Notes under the pieces: model-generated
What the model was told of the DNA's origin: nothing
The model's input: only the letters and a program-made list of their open reading frames with translations
Databases searched by the model: none
Position numbers and translations under genes: made by a program
Origin: Stenotrophomonas sp. VV52
Lineage (GTDB): Bacteria; Pseudomonadota; Gammaproteobacteria; Xanthomonadales; Xanthomonadaceae
Assembly (NCBI RefSeq): GCF_002893095.1
Contig: NZ_PKQQ01000006.1
Location: forward strand, 186,001 to 250,000
Direction of reading: 5' to 3'
DNA length: 64,000 nucleotides
Shown here: positions 50,160-57,843 of the stretch, piece after piece
Numbering within the stretch: the stretch's first letter is position 1
How the letters are laid out: the number at the start of each line of letters is the position of its first letter

Positions 50160-52049
50160 ATGTCCGGCCACAGTCAGTTCGCCCTGCTCCGCCAGCGCCG
50201 CTTCCTGCCGTTCTTCATCGTCCAGTCGTTGGGTGCCTTCAACGACAACGTGTACCGCCAGGCCATCATCGGCCTGCTGTTCTACCTTGGCGTCAGCCAG
50301 GAAGAACAGTCGCTGTACACCACGCTGGCCCCGGCCATCTTCATCCTGCCCTACTTCCTGTTTTCCGCCCTCGCCGGCCAGATCGCCGAGAAGCTGGAGA
50401 AATCGCGCCTCATCGTGATCACCACCACCATGGAGATCGCGATCATGTCGCTGGCCGCCGTCGGCTTCCTCACCCAGAACATGCCGATCCTGCTGGTGGC
50501 GCTGTTCTGCACCGGCCTGCAGTCCACCCTGTTCGGCCCGGTGAAGTATTCCGTGCTGCCCTCGGTACTCAAGCCGGAAGAACTCACCGGCGGCAACGGC
50601 CTGGTGGAAATGGGCACCTCCATGTCGATCCTCACCGGCATGATCAGCGGCGGCATCATCTTCACCCTGGCCGGCAGCTTCGGCCCGGTCGTGGCCGCCA
50701 CCGCCGTGATCGGCCTGGCCATTGCCGGCAACATCACCGCGCGCATGATTCCCAAGGTCGACGCCGGCGCGCCGGACCTGAAGATCAACTGGAACCCGAT
50801 TCCCGAATCGCTCGCCGTGCTGCGCCTGGCCAAGAAGCAGAAGGCCGTGGCCAACGCCATCCTGGGCGTGTCCTGGTTCTGGTTCGTCGGCACCATGCTC
50901 ACCTCGCAGCTGCCCACCTACGCGGTGGTCAACCTCGGCGGCGAACCCACCCTGTACATCTTCGCGCTGGCGCTGTTCTCCATCGGCACCGGCGTCGGCT
51001 CGCTGCTCTGCGAAAAGCTGTCCGGGCGCACCGTGGAAATCGGCCTGGTGCCACTCGGTGCATTCGGCATGACCGCCTTCATGCTCGACCTGTATTTCGC
51101 GCGCGCCGGCACCGCCACCGCCGCTGGATTGGGCGTGGCCGAGTTCGTCTCGGCGCCGGGCAGCGTGCGCATCATCGTCGATCTGGTCGGCATCGGCCTG
51201 TTCACCGGCTTCTTCGTGGTGCCGCTGTTCGCGTTGATCCAGAGCCGCACCCCGAAGTCGGAAATGTCGCGCGTGTTCGCCGCGCTCAACATCCAGAACT
51301 CCGGCTTCATCGTCGCCGCCGCCATGATCGCGCTGGCCACCCAGAAGTTCCTGCACTGGACCATTCCGCAGTTGTTCCTCGCGTTGGCCATCGCCAACGC
51401 CGTGGTGGCGATCTACATCTTCACCATCGTTCCCGAATTCCTGATGCGCTTCCTCAGCTGGGTGATGGTGCGCTTCCTGTACCGGTTGCGCCCGCATGGC
51501 ATCGAAGCGAACGTGCCCGACGAAGGGGCCGCGCTGATCGTGTGCAACCACGTCAGCTACATGGACGCGCTGATCCTGTCGGCGACCATCCCGCGCCCGG
51601 TGCGCTTCGTCATGTACTACAGGATCTTCAACATTCCGGTGATGCGCTGGATCTTCCGCACCGCCAAGGCGATTCCGATCGCCGGCGCACGCGAGGACCC
51701 CGCGCTGATGCAGGCCGCGTTCGACGAAGTGGACCGTGCGCTGGCCGAAGGCGAACTGGTCTGCATCTTCCCCGAAGGCGCACTCACCCGCGACGGCGAA
51801 ATGGCCGCGTTCAAGTCGGGTGTGGAGAAGATCCTGGAACGCCGGCCGGTTCCGGTGGTGCCCATGGCATTGCGCGGCATGTGGGCCAGCATGTGGAGCC
51901 GGCGCGACAGTCGCCTGGGACGGATGCGGGTGCCGCGCCGCCTGCGCGCGCACATCGAGGTGATCGCCGGGGTACCGGTGGACGGTGCCACCGCGACGGC
52001 GGAAGGGCTGGAAGCGCAGGTCCGCGCACTGCGCGGCGATCAAGGCTAA
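50160..52049 (+). CDS. MFS transporter fused to a PlsC-type acyltransferase (LplT-Aas-like)
   Basis: A 629-residue fusion. Residues 1-415 are an MFS domain with 12 spans, similar to the lysophospholipid flippase LplT (start FFIVQSLGAFNDNVYRQAI). Residues about 445-620 are a glycerol-phosphate acyltransferase domain with the NHxxxxD motif (CNHVSYMDAL) and FPEGALTRDGEM. In E. coli LplT and the acyltransferase-ligase Aas are separate proteins; here the first two activities are fused and the acyl-ACP synthetase part of Aas is absent. Likely role: retrieve and re-acylate lysophospholipids at the inner membrane. A terminator follows. Confidence 0.88.
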   Translation: MSGHSQFALLRQRRFLPFFIVQSLGAFNDNVYRQAIIGLLFYLGVSQEEQSLYTTLAPAIFILPYFLFSALAGQIAEKLEKSRLIVITTTMEIAIMSLAAVGFLTQNMPILLVALFCTGLQSTLFGPVKYSVLPSVLKPEELTGGNGLVEMGTSMSILTGMISGGIIFTLAGSFGPVVAATAVIGLAIAGNITARMIPKVDAGAPDLKINWNPIPESLAVLRLAKKQKAVANAILGVSWFWFVGTMLTSQLPTYAVVNLGGEPTLYIFALALFSIGTGVGSLLCEKLSGRTVEIGLVPLGAFGMTAFMLDLYFARAGTATAAGLGVAEFVSAPGSVRIIVDLVGIGLFTGFFVVPLFALIQSRTPKSEMSRVFAALNIQNSGFIVAAAMIALATQKFLHWTIPQLFLALAIANAVVAIYIFTIVPEFLMRFLSWVMVRFLYRLRPHGIEANVPDEGAALIVCNHVSYMDALILSATIPRPVRFVMYYRIFNIPVMRWIFRTAKAIPIAGAREDPALMQAAFDEVDRALAEGELVCIFPEGALTRDGEMAAFKSGVEKILERRPVPVVPMALRGMWASMWSRRDSRLGRMRVPRRLRAHIEVIAGVPVDGATATAEGLEAQVRALRGDQG

Positions 52050-52079
52050 AACCGACAAAACAAGCCGGATCGTGCAAGC

Positions 52080-52102
52080 AACGGGCCGCATGCGGCCCGT
52101 TT
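52080..52102 (+). terminator. Terminator after the MFS-acyltransferase gene
   Basis: AACGGGCCGC-AT-GCGGCCCGTTT forms a near-perfect stem with a short T-run, 31 bases after the stop. Confidence 0.75.
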
Positions 52103-52247
52103 CCGTTCGTGCACGCATGGGAAAAATCCCAAAACGGGGGCATGTAAACGCATACATCCGTCGGAACTTCGGTTAGATTACCGGCCATAGGGGGTGTCTA
52201 TTGGCGTTGGGAGATGCCAAGGGACAACCAATGGAATGGAGCCGTAC

Positions 52248-52538
52248 TTGAATCATCTGCCGCCACCGACCCCGTCGGGTGTAGTCGTTCCCAACAACCT
52301 TGTGTGGGCGATCCTGACCACGCTGTTCTGCTGCCTGCCGTTGGGCGTGGTGTCGATCGTGTATGCCGCGCAGGTCGATGGCCGCCGCGCCGCCGGCGAC
52401 GTGGCCGGGGCGTATGCCGCATCGCGCAAGGCCGCGGGGTGGGCATGGGCATCAGCGCTCGCGTTGCCGGTACTGCTGCTGTTGTGGTTTGGCTTGTTCG
52501 GCGGCATTGCCGCGCTGGGCGCTCTTTCCGAACTCTGA
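52248..52538 (+). CDS. CD225/dispanin-family small membrane protein 1
   Basis: A 96-residue protein. The family pattern is clear: (V)PNNLVWAILTTLFCCLPLGVVSIVYAAQV, then a helix with GDxxGA and a second membrane span (SALALPVLLLLWFGLFGG). The start is taken as TTG 52248 because GGAG lies 6 bases upstream and the protein then begins NHLPPPTPSG, like the Pro-rich starts of relatives; ATG 52236 (adding 4 residues) is possible, as is GTG 52194. Bacterial CD225 proteins are of unknown function; the animal homologues are IFITMs. The next gene is a paralogue. Confidence 0.8.
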   Translation: MNHLPPPTPSGVVVPNNLVWAILTTLFCCLPLGVVSIVYAAQVDGRRAAGDVAGAYAASRKAAGWAWASALALPVLLLLWFGLFGGIAALGALSEL

Positions 52539-52581
52539 AACACCTTCTGTTCAACCCACCCTTGAAAATGGAGCTTCATCG

Positions 52582-52857
52582 ATGAACGCCACTGCCCCGC
52601 AAGTCCCCAACAACCTGGTCTGGGCCATCCTCACCACCCTGTTCTGCTGCCTGCCGGCCGGCATCGTCTCGATCGTGTTCGCCGCGCAGGTCAACGGCAA
52701 GCTGGCCGCCGGTGACATCGCCGGTGCGCAGGAGTCGTCGGACAAGGCCAAGAAGTGGGCCATGTGGTCGGCCATCATCGGCGTCGTCGGCATCGTCCTG
52801 TACATCGTCCTGGTGATGGTGATGGGCGTTGGCGGCGCGATGAGCGGCAACTACTGA
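52582..52857 (+). CDS. CD225/dispanin-family small membrane protein 2
   Basis: A 91-residue paralogue of the previous gene with NNLVWAILTTLFCCLPAGIV identical in large part, then QVNGKLAAGDIAGAQESSDK and a second span. ATG 52582 has GGAG 8 bases upstream. It is 43 bases downstream of the first copy and probably cotranscribed. Function unknown. Confidence 0.85.
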   Translation: MNATAPQVPNNLVWAILTTLFCCLPAGIVSIVFAAQVNGKLAAGDIAGAQESSDKAKKWAMWSAIIGVVGIVLYIVLVMVMGVGGAMSGNY

Positions 52858-52921
52858 TCGCACCCTGGACGGCCCGGTCCGGCGCCCCTGCGGGGTGTCC
52901 GGCTCGGGCCGTTCTGCCGTC

Positions 52922-53350
52922 ATGACGATGCCTTCCCGTTCCGTTCTGTCGCGCTGGGCGCCGCTGGCGATCAGTGCCGGCCTCGCCGCCGGCGCGGCCG
53001 TGGTGCTGCGCCATGTCAGCCCGTATGCCGCGAACAGTCCGCTGCCGGGGTGCCCGTTGTATGCATTGACCGGGATCTACTGCCCGGGCTGCGGCAGCAC
53101 GCGCTGCCTGTATTCGCTGGTGCATCTGGACTGGGCCGGCGCGATGGCGATGAATCCGCTGCTGGTGATTTCGCTGCCGTTCCTGCTGTTGATGCTGCTC
53201 AACAACGCGGGCGTGCGCGTGCGTGCGCTGGACCCGTTGATGCGGGTGCTGGCCAATCCGATGGTGTGGTTGGTGGTGTTGGTGGGGTATGCAGTGATGC
53301 GTAACCTGCCTTGGTATCCCTTCAGTTTGCTTGCGCCGGGCGTGGCATAG
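52922..53350 (+). CDS. DUF2752 family membrane protein
   Basis: A 142-residue protein with the DUF2752 signature CPLYALTGIYCPGCGSTRCLYSL, followed by a span (NPLLVISLPFLLLMLL) and a C-terminal span. The four Cys may bind metal. The start could be ATG 52922 or 52928. Placement after two CD225 genes is a repeated arrangement in bacteria, which suggests a shared membrane function that is not yet known. Confidence 0.85.
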   Translation: MTMPSRSVLSRWAPLAISAGLAAGAAVVLRHVSPYAANSPLPGCPLYALTGIYCPGCGSTRCLYSLVHLDWAGAMAMNPLLVISLPFLLLMLLNNAGVRVRALDPLMRVLANPMVWLVVLVGYAVMRNLPWYPFSLLAPGVA

Positions 53351-53359
53351 ACCGCTTGG

Positions 53360-53381
53360 GTCGGCCAACGGCCGACGCTAC
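53360..53381 (-). repeat. SMAG-like palindrome, second sequence subtype
   Basis: Read on the minus strand: GTAGC then GTCGGCC-GTT-GGCCGAC. Same architecture as the other GTAG elements but with a different stem, matching the subfamily structure of SMAG repeats. It lies between the convergent DUF2752 and ampE-like genes. Confidence 0.8.
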
Positions 53382-53405
53382 CGGCGGGCGGTGCATCAAC
53401 CTTGT

Positions 53406-54299
53406 TTACGTCACCCAGCCTGCGATCACCAGCAGGGCGAGGGCGGCCATCCATAGCAGCAGCATGCGCCAGACCAGGCTCATGGCATCACGCAGCTCGG
53501 GCAGGCGGCGCCATACCGGCACCATGCCGGCATCGCTGTAATCGTGCGCGTCTTCGCGCAGTTCGGCGCTGACACTGGCGCGCGCAACCGCGCCCAGGAA
53601 GTCGGTCGACGCCACCCAGCGGTTGCCGTGCGCGTCGCGCCACGCCTTGAAGGCGGTGTCGAAGTTGCCGACCAGCGCCATCGACAGCGACATCAGCTGC
53701 GCCACCGGCCACTCCAGCCATGACAGCACCTGGCGTGCGCCCACCACGGTTTCCACGTCGGCCAGCGAACGCATCGGACCGACCGCCAGCAGGGCCAACA
53801 GGCGGTACGCCAGCGCCCCGACCGGGCCCAGCAGCAGGAACCAGAACAGCACCGCGAACCAGCGCCGCAGCGCATTGAGCAGGGTCGCCTCGACCAGCGA
53901 CGGCACGTCCTCGTGCAGGCTGCCGCCGGCCGACTGCAACTGGCCAATGGCGGCGTGCCGGGTGGGCGCGTCGTCGGCGTCGATCACCGCTTCCACGTCG
54001 CGGTCCAGGTCGCGCGGGCCCCAGCAGATCACCAGCGTGGCAATGCCCAGCAGCAGCGACGGCAGGCCGAACAGGCGGTCGTGGAACAGCCACTGCAGCA
54101 GCGCCATGGCCACCACGAACGGCAGCAGCGCCAGCACCCAGCCGTGCCGGCCGCGCCAGGCGCCGGCCTCCGGGGCATGCGCGTCCAGCCACTGCAGCCA
54201 GCGCCGGTAGAGGCCGAACCGGCGCAGCGCCACTGCCGCGGCAGGCGCGACGTGGCCCAGGGCCAGGGCGACCAGGACTGCGACCAGGGTGGTGAACAT
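53406..54299 (-). CDS. ampE: AmpE-like inner-membrane protein
   Basis: A 297-residue multispan membrane protein. The start at 54299 (MFTTLVAVLVALALGH) is chosen for its hydrophobic N-terminus. Spans occur near 1-20, 65-110, 150-190 and at the C-terminus (MSLVWRMLLLWMAALALLVIAGW). Central features, such as RDLDRDVEAV and NALRRWFAVLFWFLLLGPVGALAYRL, fit the AmpE/CobD-like group. In enterobacteria ampE lies behind ampD and was implicated in beta-lactamase induction; here ampD is not adjacent. It is the last gene of the nudC-containing cluster. Confidence 0.8.
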   Translation of the reverse strand: MFTTLVAVLVALALGHVAPAAAVALRRFGLYRRWLQWLDAHAPEAGAWRGRHGWVLALLPFVVAMALLQWLFHDRLFGLPSLLLGIATLVICWGPRDLDRDVEAVIDADDAPTRHAAIGQLQSAGGSLHEDVPSLVEATLLNALRRWFAVLFWFLLLGPVGALAYRLLALLAVGPMRSLADVETVVGARQVLSWLEWPVAQLMSLSMALVGNFDTAFKAWRDAHGNRWVASTDFLGAVARASVSAELREDAHDYSDAGMVPVWRRLPELRDAMSLVWRMLLLWMAALALLVIAGWVT

Positions 54300-54414
54300 G
54301 ACTGCCTCCGTTCGGTTTCTGGCCGCTACTATGCCGTGCGCTCCGGCCATTCCCCGGGGCCACAGGTAATGTACGCCGCCCCGTGTTCAGGCAGCGGCAA
54401 CGCTTCGCCCCGGG

Positions 54415-55320
54415 TCACCCGACCTGGCGGCGGTACCAGTGTTCGATCAGGCTGCGCGAAATCGAGATCGGCGGCGACAGGCGGATCCCCTGCCCGTCGT
54501 CCTCGATGTCCCGGGCCAGCGCGGCGCCCACTTCTTCGGCGGTGAACCAGCGCGCGTCTTCGAGCTCGCCGTTCACGGTCGGGATGTCGTTTTCGGCAGT
54601 TGCACTGAAGCCCAGCATCAACGCGCCCGGGAACGGCCACGGCTGGGTGCCCAGGTACTGGCAGTGCCGCACCCGCACCTTGCTTTCCTCGAACACCTCG
54701 CGGACCACGGTCTGCTCCAGCGATTCGCCCGGCTCGACGAACCCGGCCAGCACCGAGTAACGGCGCGGCGCCCAGTTGGCCTGGCGGCCGAGCAGCAGCC
54801 GCCCGTCGTTCTCCACCGCCACGATGACCGCCGGGTCGACCCGCGGGTAGTGTTCGGTGTTGCACTTGGCGCAGCGGCCGATGAAGCCGCCCCGGGTGAA
54901 GGCCACGGCGCCGCCGCACACGCCGCAGAAGCGCGTGCGCGATTGCCAGTAGGACATGCCGCGTGCGTAGCAGAAGGCGCTGGCGTCGGCAGCCGACCAG
55001 GTGGTGGCCGACTCGCGCAGGTCCACCCGCTGCGGCGCGGTGGCATCCACCGCGGCCGATTCCACCGAGAACCACGCCTGCTGGCCGCGCAGGCCCAGGA
55101 AGATCGCCGTGCCGGGGCCGCCGCCGAGCTCGGCACCGGTCAGCGCCAGCGGCTGGCCGTCGTCCCCTGCCAGCGCGCGACCATCGGCATCGATGACCAG
55201 CACGCGCGCCTGAGGCCACAACTGCAACAACGCGTCGGCGTTGTCGCGCATCGTGTCGGCGCGTTCAAGGGGATCGGTGGTGAATGCAAAACCGGCCAGC
55301 GGCAGGGAGATGTTGGACAT
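54415..55320 (-). CDS. nudC: NADH pyrophosphatase / RNA de-NADding enzyme NudC
   Basis: A 301-residue Nudix hydrolase that cleaves NADH and removes NAD caps from RNA. The zinc site has CxxC (FCGVCGG) and CAKCN, the Nudix box is GFVEPGESLEQTVVREVFEES, and the family-specific TQPWPFPGALMLGF follows. ATG 55320 is used; TTG 55326 would add two residues. It lies between erpA and ampE with a 115-base gap downstream. Confidence 0.93.
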   Translation of the reverse strand: MSNISLPLAGFAFTTDPLERADTMRDNADALLQLWPQARVLVIDADGRALAGDDGQPLALTGAELGGGPGTAIFLGLRGQQAWFSVESAAVDATAPQRVDLRESATTWSAADASAFCYARGMSYWQSRTRFCGVCGGAVAFTRGGFIGRCAKCNTEHYPRVDPAVIVAVENDGRLLLGRQANWAPRRYSVLAGFVEPGESLEQTVVREVFEESKVRVRHCQYLGTQPWPFPGALMLGFSATAENDIPTVNGELEDARWFTAEEVGAALARDIEDDGQGIRLSPPISISRSLIEHWYRRQVG

Positions 55321-55356
55321 CCGCAAAGCCTGCCGCGATTCAACCGGAACAGCAAG

Positions 55357-55746
55357 TCACATGCTGAAACTGCTGCCGCAGCCGCAGGTGGTCTTCGCGT
55401 TCGGATTGCGGATCACGAACTGTGCGCCGGTCAGGCTTTCGGTGTAATCCACTTCGGCGCCCATCAGGTACTGCAGGCTGAGCGGATCGACCAGCAGGGT
55501 CACGCCGTTGGTGTCCACGGCCAGGTCGTCGTCGGCACGGTTCTCGTCGAACTCGAAACCGTACTGGAAACCGGAGCAGCCACCGCCCTGGATGTAGACG
55601 CGCAGGGCCAGCGAATCGCTGGCTTCGTCCTGGATCAGCTCCTTGACTTTGGCCGCAGCGGGCTCGGTGAAGTTCAGCGGACGGTCCAGCGACTGGTAGT
55701 TCGGCGCGGCGGCAGGGGCGCCGGGCAGGGAAACAAGCGTGCTCAT
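55357..55746 (-). CDS. erpA: Iron-sulfur cluster insertion protein ErpA
   Basis: A 129-residue A-type carrier that transfers [4Fe-4S] clusters to targets such as IspG/IspH. The three conserved Cys are visible in [10 protein letters not shown] and TTCGCGSSF near the C-terminus. Start ATG 55746 ([10 protein letters not shown]); the frame continues to 55899 but overlaps the bactofilin gene. Short N-terminal Ala/Pro extension of about 20 residues compared with E. coli. Confidence 0.94.
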   Translation of the reverse strand: MSTLVSLPGAPAAAPNYQSLDRPLNFTEPAAAKVKELIQDEASDSLALRVYIQGGGCSGFQYGFEFDENRADDDLAVDTNGVTLLVDPLSLQYLMGAEVDYTESLTGAQFVIRNPNAKTTCGCGSSFSM

Positions 55747-55792
55747 GCACCCAGCATGGGGGTGCATGGGCACGCTTTCAAGCGCCCGGCAT

Positions 55793-56257
55793 TCAGGCCA
55801 TGGCGTCGGCAAGCTTCCTGCGGGCGTTGCCGTCCTTGCCATCCTTGGTGACAGCGGGCTCTTCGGCCGGTGGTGGCAGCGCCATCTGCGCCGCGCCATG
55901 GATCAGGCGACCGGTCAGCTGGGCGCCAGCGTTCATTTCCACCACCTGGTAATGGATGTTGCCGGTCACGCGGGCGCTGGGGGTCAGTTCGACCCGCTCG
56001 CTGGCGTGCACGTCGCCGTCCAGGCGGCCGCTGAGCACGACCACGTGGGCGCGGATCTCGCCTTCGATGCTGCCCTGTTCGGCCAGGGTAAGGGTGGCGT
56101 TGGTGGCGCCGTCCTGGGCGATCACCTTGCCCAGGATGGTGCCTTCCACGTACAGGCCACCGCTGAATTCCACGTCCCCGCGGATCACCACCTGCGCGCC
56201 AATCAGCGCGTCCACGACCAGATGCCCGTCGCGGTTGGACTTGTTGCTGCCAAACAT
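55793..56257 (-). CDS. Bactofilin
   Basis: A 154-residue cytoskeletal protein of the DUF583 family. The central part repeats short beta-helix rungs ([38 protein letters not shown]) that polymerise into filaments on the membrane. Bactofilins organise cell-shape or wall enzymes. It starts 4 bases after the stop of the DUF6776 gene and is followed by erpA after 46 bases. Confidence 0.93.
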   Translation of the reverse strand: MFGSNKSNRDGHLVVDALIGAQVVIRGDVEFSGGLYVEGTILGKVIAQDGATNATLTLAEQGSIEGEIRAHVVVLSGRLDGDVHASERVELTPSARVTGNIHYQVVEMNAGAQLTGRLIHGAAQMALPPPAEEPAVTKDGKDGNARRKLADAMA

Positions 56258-56261
56258 GGGT

Positions 56262-57017
56262 TTACTCCCCTTTTTCTGCCGTTGCTGGTGCAGCCGGTGC
56301 GCCGGCCTGCTTCCAGTCGAATACCTGGGTGGCGCCCCCCGCGCCGGTTCCCAGCGTGACCCGCACGCGTTGCGGGGTGAAGTCTTTTGGCAACATGACG
56401 CTGCCGGTGAGCTGCTGGAAGTACCGGAAGGAGTAATCCTGGCCCGGCACCTTGGTGCGCTGGTGCAGCTCGTCCCAGCTGACCGAGGTCAACTTGCCGT
56501 CCTTGACGCCTTCCACCGTGAAGCGCATCTGGCCCTGGCTGATCGCGCCACGGTTGAGGTTCTGGGTCAGCACCACGGCGTACTGCCAGGTGCCGCCCGC
56601 TTCGGGCGAAAACTCGATGGAATGGGTGTTCAGGCCCTTGCGCTGGCTGGTGGCGCCGACCAGGCGTTCGTAGAAGGCCACGTCGGCGCGAAGGCCGGCG
56701 ATCTCCTCGTCGCGCTCGCCCAGCGAGGTCTGCACCTCGTTGTTGGCGGCGCGGCTGATCCGGTCCGAGGCCTCCAGGGTGGCCTGGCGCTGCTGCAGGT
56801 CCGCGACCTGCTTCTGCAGGGTCTCGGCACGTGCCTGCGCGGCGTCGAGCTGGCGGCCGACGTCGCCACCGGGGCTGCCCATCCAGCGGCCGAGCAGCAC
56901 GGCCAGGACCAGGCTGGCCAGCCAGATGCCGCCGAGGATCAGCAGGCGGCGGCGATCGGGCGCCGCCGGGCTGCCCGGGCGCCGGATCTGGATACGCGAA
57001 GGTGTCGGATTGTTCAT
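56262..57017 (-). CDS. DUF6776-like membrane protein with coiled coil
   Basis: A 251-residue protein. One membrane span (LLILGGIWLASLVLAVLLGRW, residues 25-45) is followed by a coiled coil (about 55-110, QLDAAQARAETLQKQVADL) and a C-terminal beta domain of about 120 residues. This fits the DUF6776 family often found before bactofilin in Xanthomonadaceae, which suggests it anchors or positions the filament. Start ATG 57017. Confidence 0.8.
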   Translation of the reverse strand: MNNPTPSRIQIRRPGSPAAPDRRRLLILGGIWLASLVLAVLLGRWMGSPGGDVGRQLDAAQARAETLQKQVADLQQRQATLEASDRISRAANNEVQTSLGERDEEIAGLRADVAFYERLVGATSQRKGLNTHSIEFSPEAGGTWQYAVVLTQNLNRGAISQGQMRFTVEGVKDGKLTSVSWDELHQRTKVPGQDYSFRYFQQLTGSVMLPKDFTPQRVRVTLGTGAGGATQVFDWKQAGAPAAPATAEKGE

Positions 57018-57201
57018 GGCGTTTACGGCGGTAGCGCCGCGTGGGCGATACCGACACGACCCCTGTCGGAAAGAGCGACTCCCTAGTGTAAGTCAGGGTT
57101 GGCACATTTTTCGCCCTACCCCCCGCCCCGGGCAGTAGCGTTCAGGGACGTCATCCCCGATAGTGTGGGCCTGTGCACACTTTGACGCCGGAGCGCCTGC
57201 C

Positions 57202-57819
57202 ATGACCGAGGCCCACCTGTTCGTGATCGGCATCCTGCTGGCTTGGCTGGCCGGCATCCGCGTGTACCTGACCGTGTTCGGCGTTGGCCTGGCCGGCCTG
57301 CTCGGCTGGGTCGAGCTGCCTCCGGCCCTGCAGGCCACCGAGTCGTGGTGGGTGCTGGGCACCTCCGCGGCGCTGGCCGCGACCGAATTCGTGGCCGACA
57401 AGATTCCCGGGGTGGACTCGGCCTGGGACCTGGTCCAGACCCTGGCCCGGGTGCCGGCCGGCGCCTTCCTGGCCGCCGCCACGCTGTCGCCCGATGGCGA
57501 GCTCAGCGCGACCTCGCTGGCCGCCGGGGCGGGGGTGGCACTGGCCAGCCACGGGCTGAAGTCCGGCACCCGCGCCCTGCTGAACACCTCGCCCGAGCCG
57601 GCCAGCAACTGGGTGGCCTCGGCTGCGGAAGACACCGTGGTGGTGGGCGGGCTGGCGCTGGCGCTGGCCCATCCGTGGCTGGCGCTGGTCGTGGTGGTCG
57701 CCTGCAGCCTGATCGGCGCGCTGGTGGTCTGGCTGGTCTGGCGCACCCTGTGGAAAGGCATGCGCTGGCTGCTGCGGCAACCGGCCGGTCGCGTTCCCGC
57801 CACCCGCGATACCGCATAA
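57202..57819 (+). CDS. DUF4126 family membrane protein
   Basis: A 205-residue protein with several membrane helices. The family motifs are GIRVYLTVFGVGLAG and EFVADKIPGVDSAWDLVQT, where the acidic and Gly-rich loop is typical. Start ATG 57202. Function unknown. It is divergent from the DUF6776 gene, with 184 bases between them, and is followed by the receiver-EAL gene after 24 bases. Confidence 0.85.
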   Translation: MTEAHLFVIGILLAWLAGIRVYLTVFGVGLAGLLGWVELPPALQATESWWVLGTSAALAATEFVADKIPGVDSAWDLVQTLARVPAGAFLAAATLSPDGELSATSLAAGAGVALASHGLKSGTRALLNTSPEPASNWVASAAEDTVVVGGLALALAHPWLALVVVVACSLIGALVVWLVWRTLWKGMRWLLRQPAGRVPATRDTA

Positions 57820-57843
57820 TTGCGCCGCAGACAGGGAGTACTG

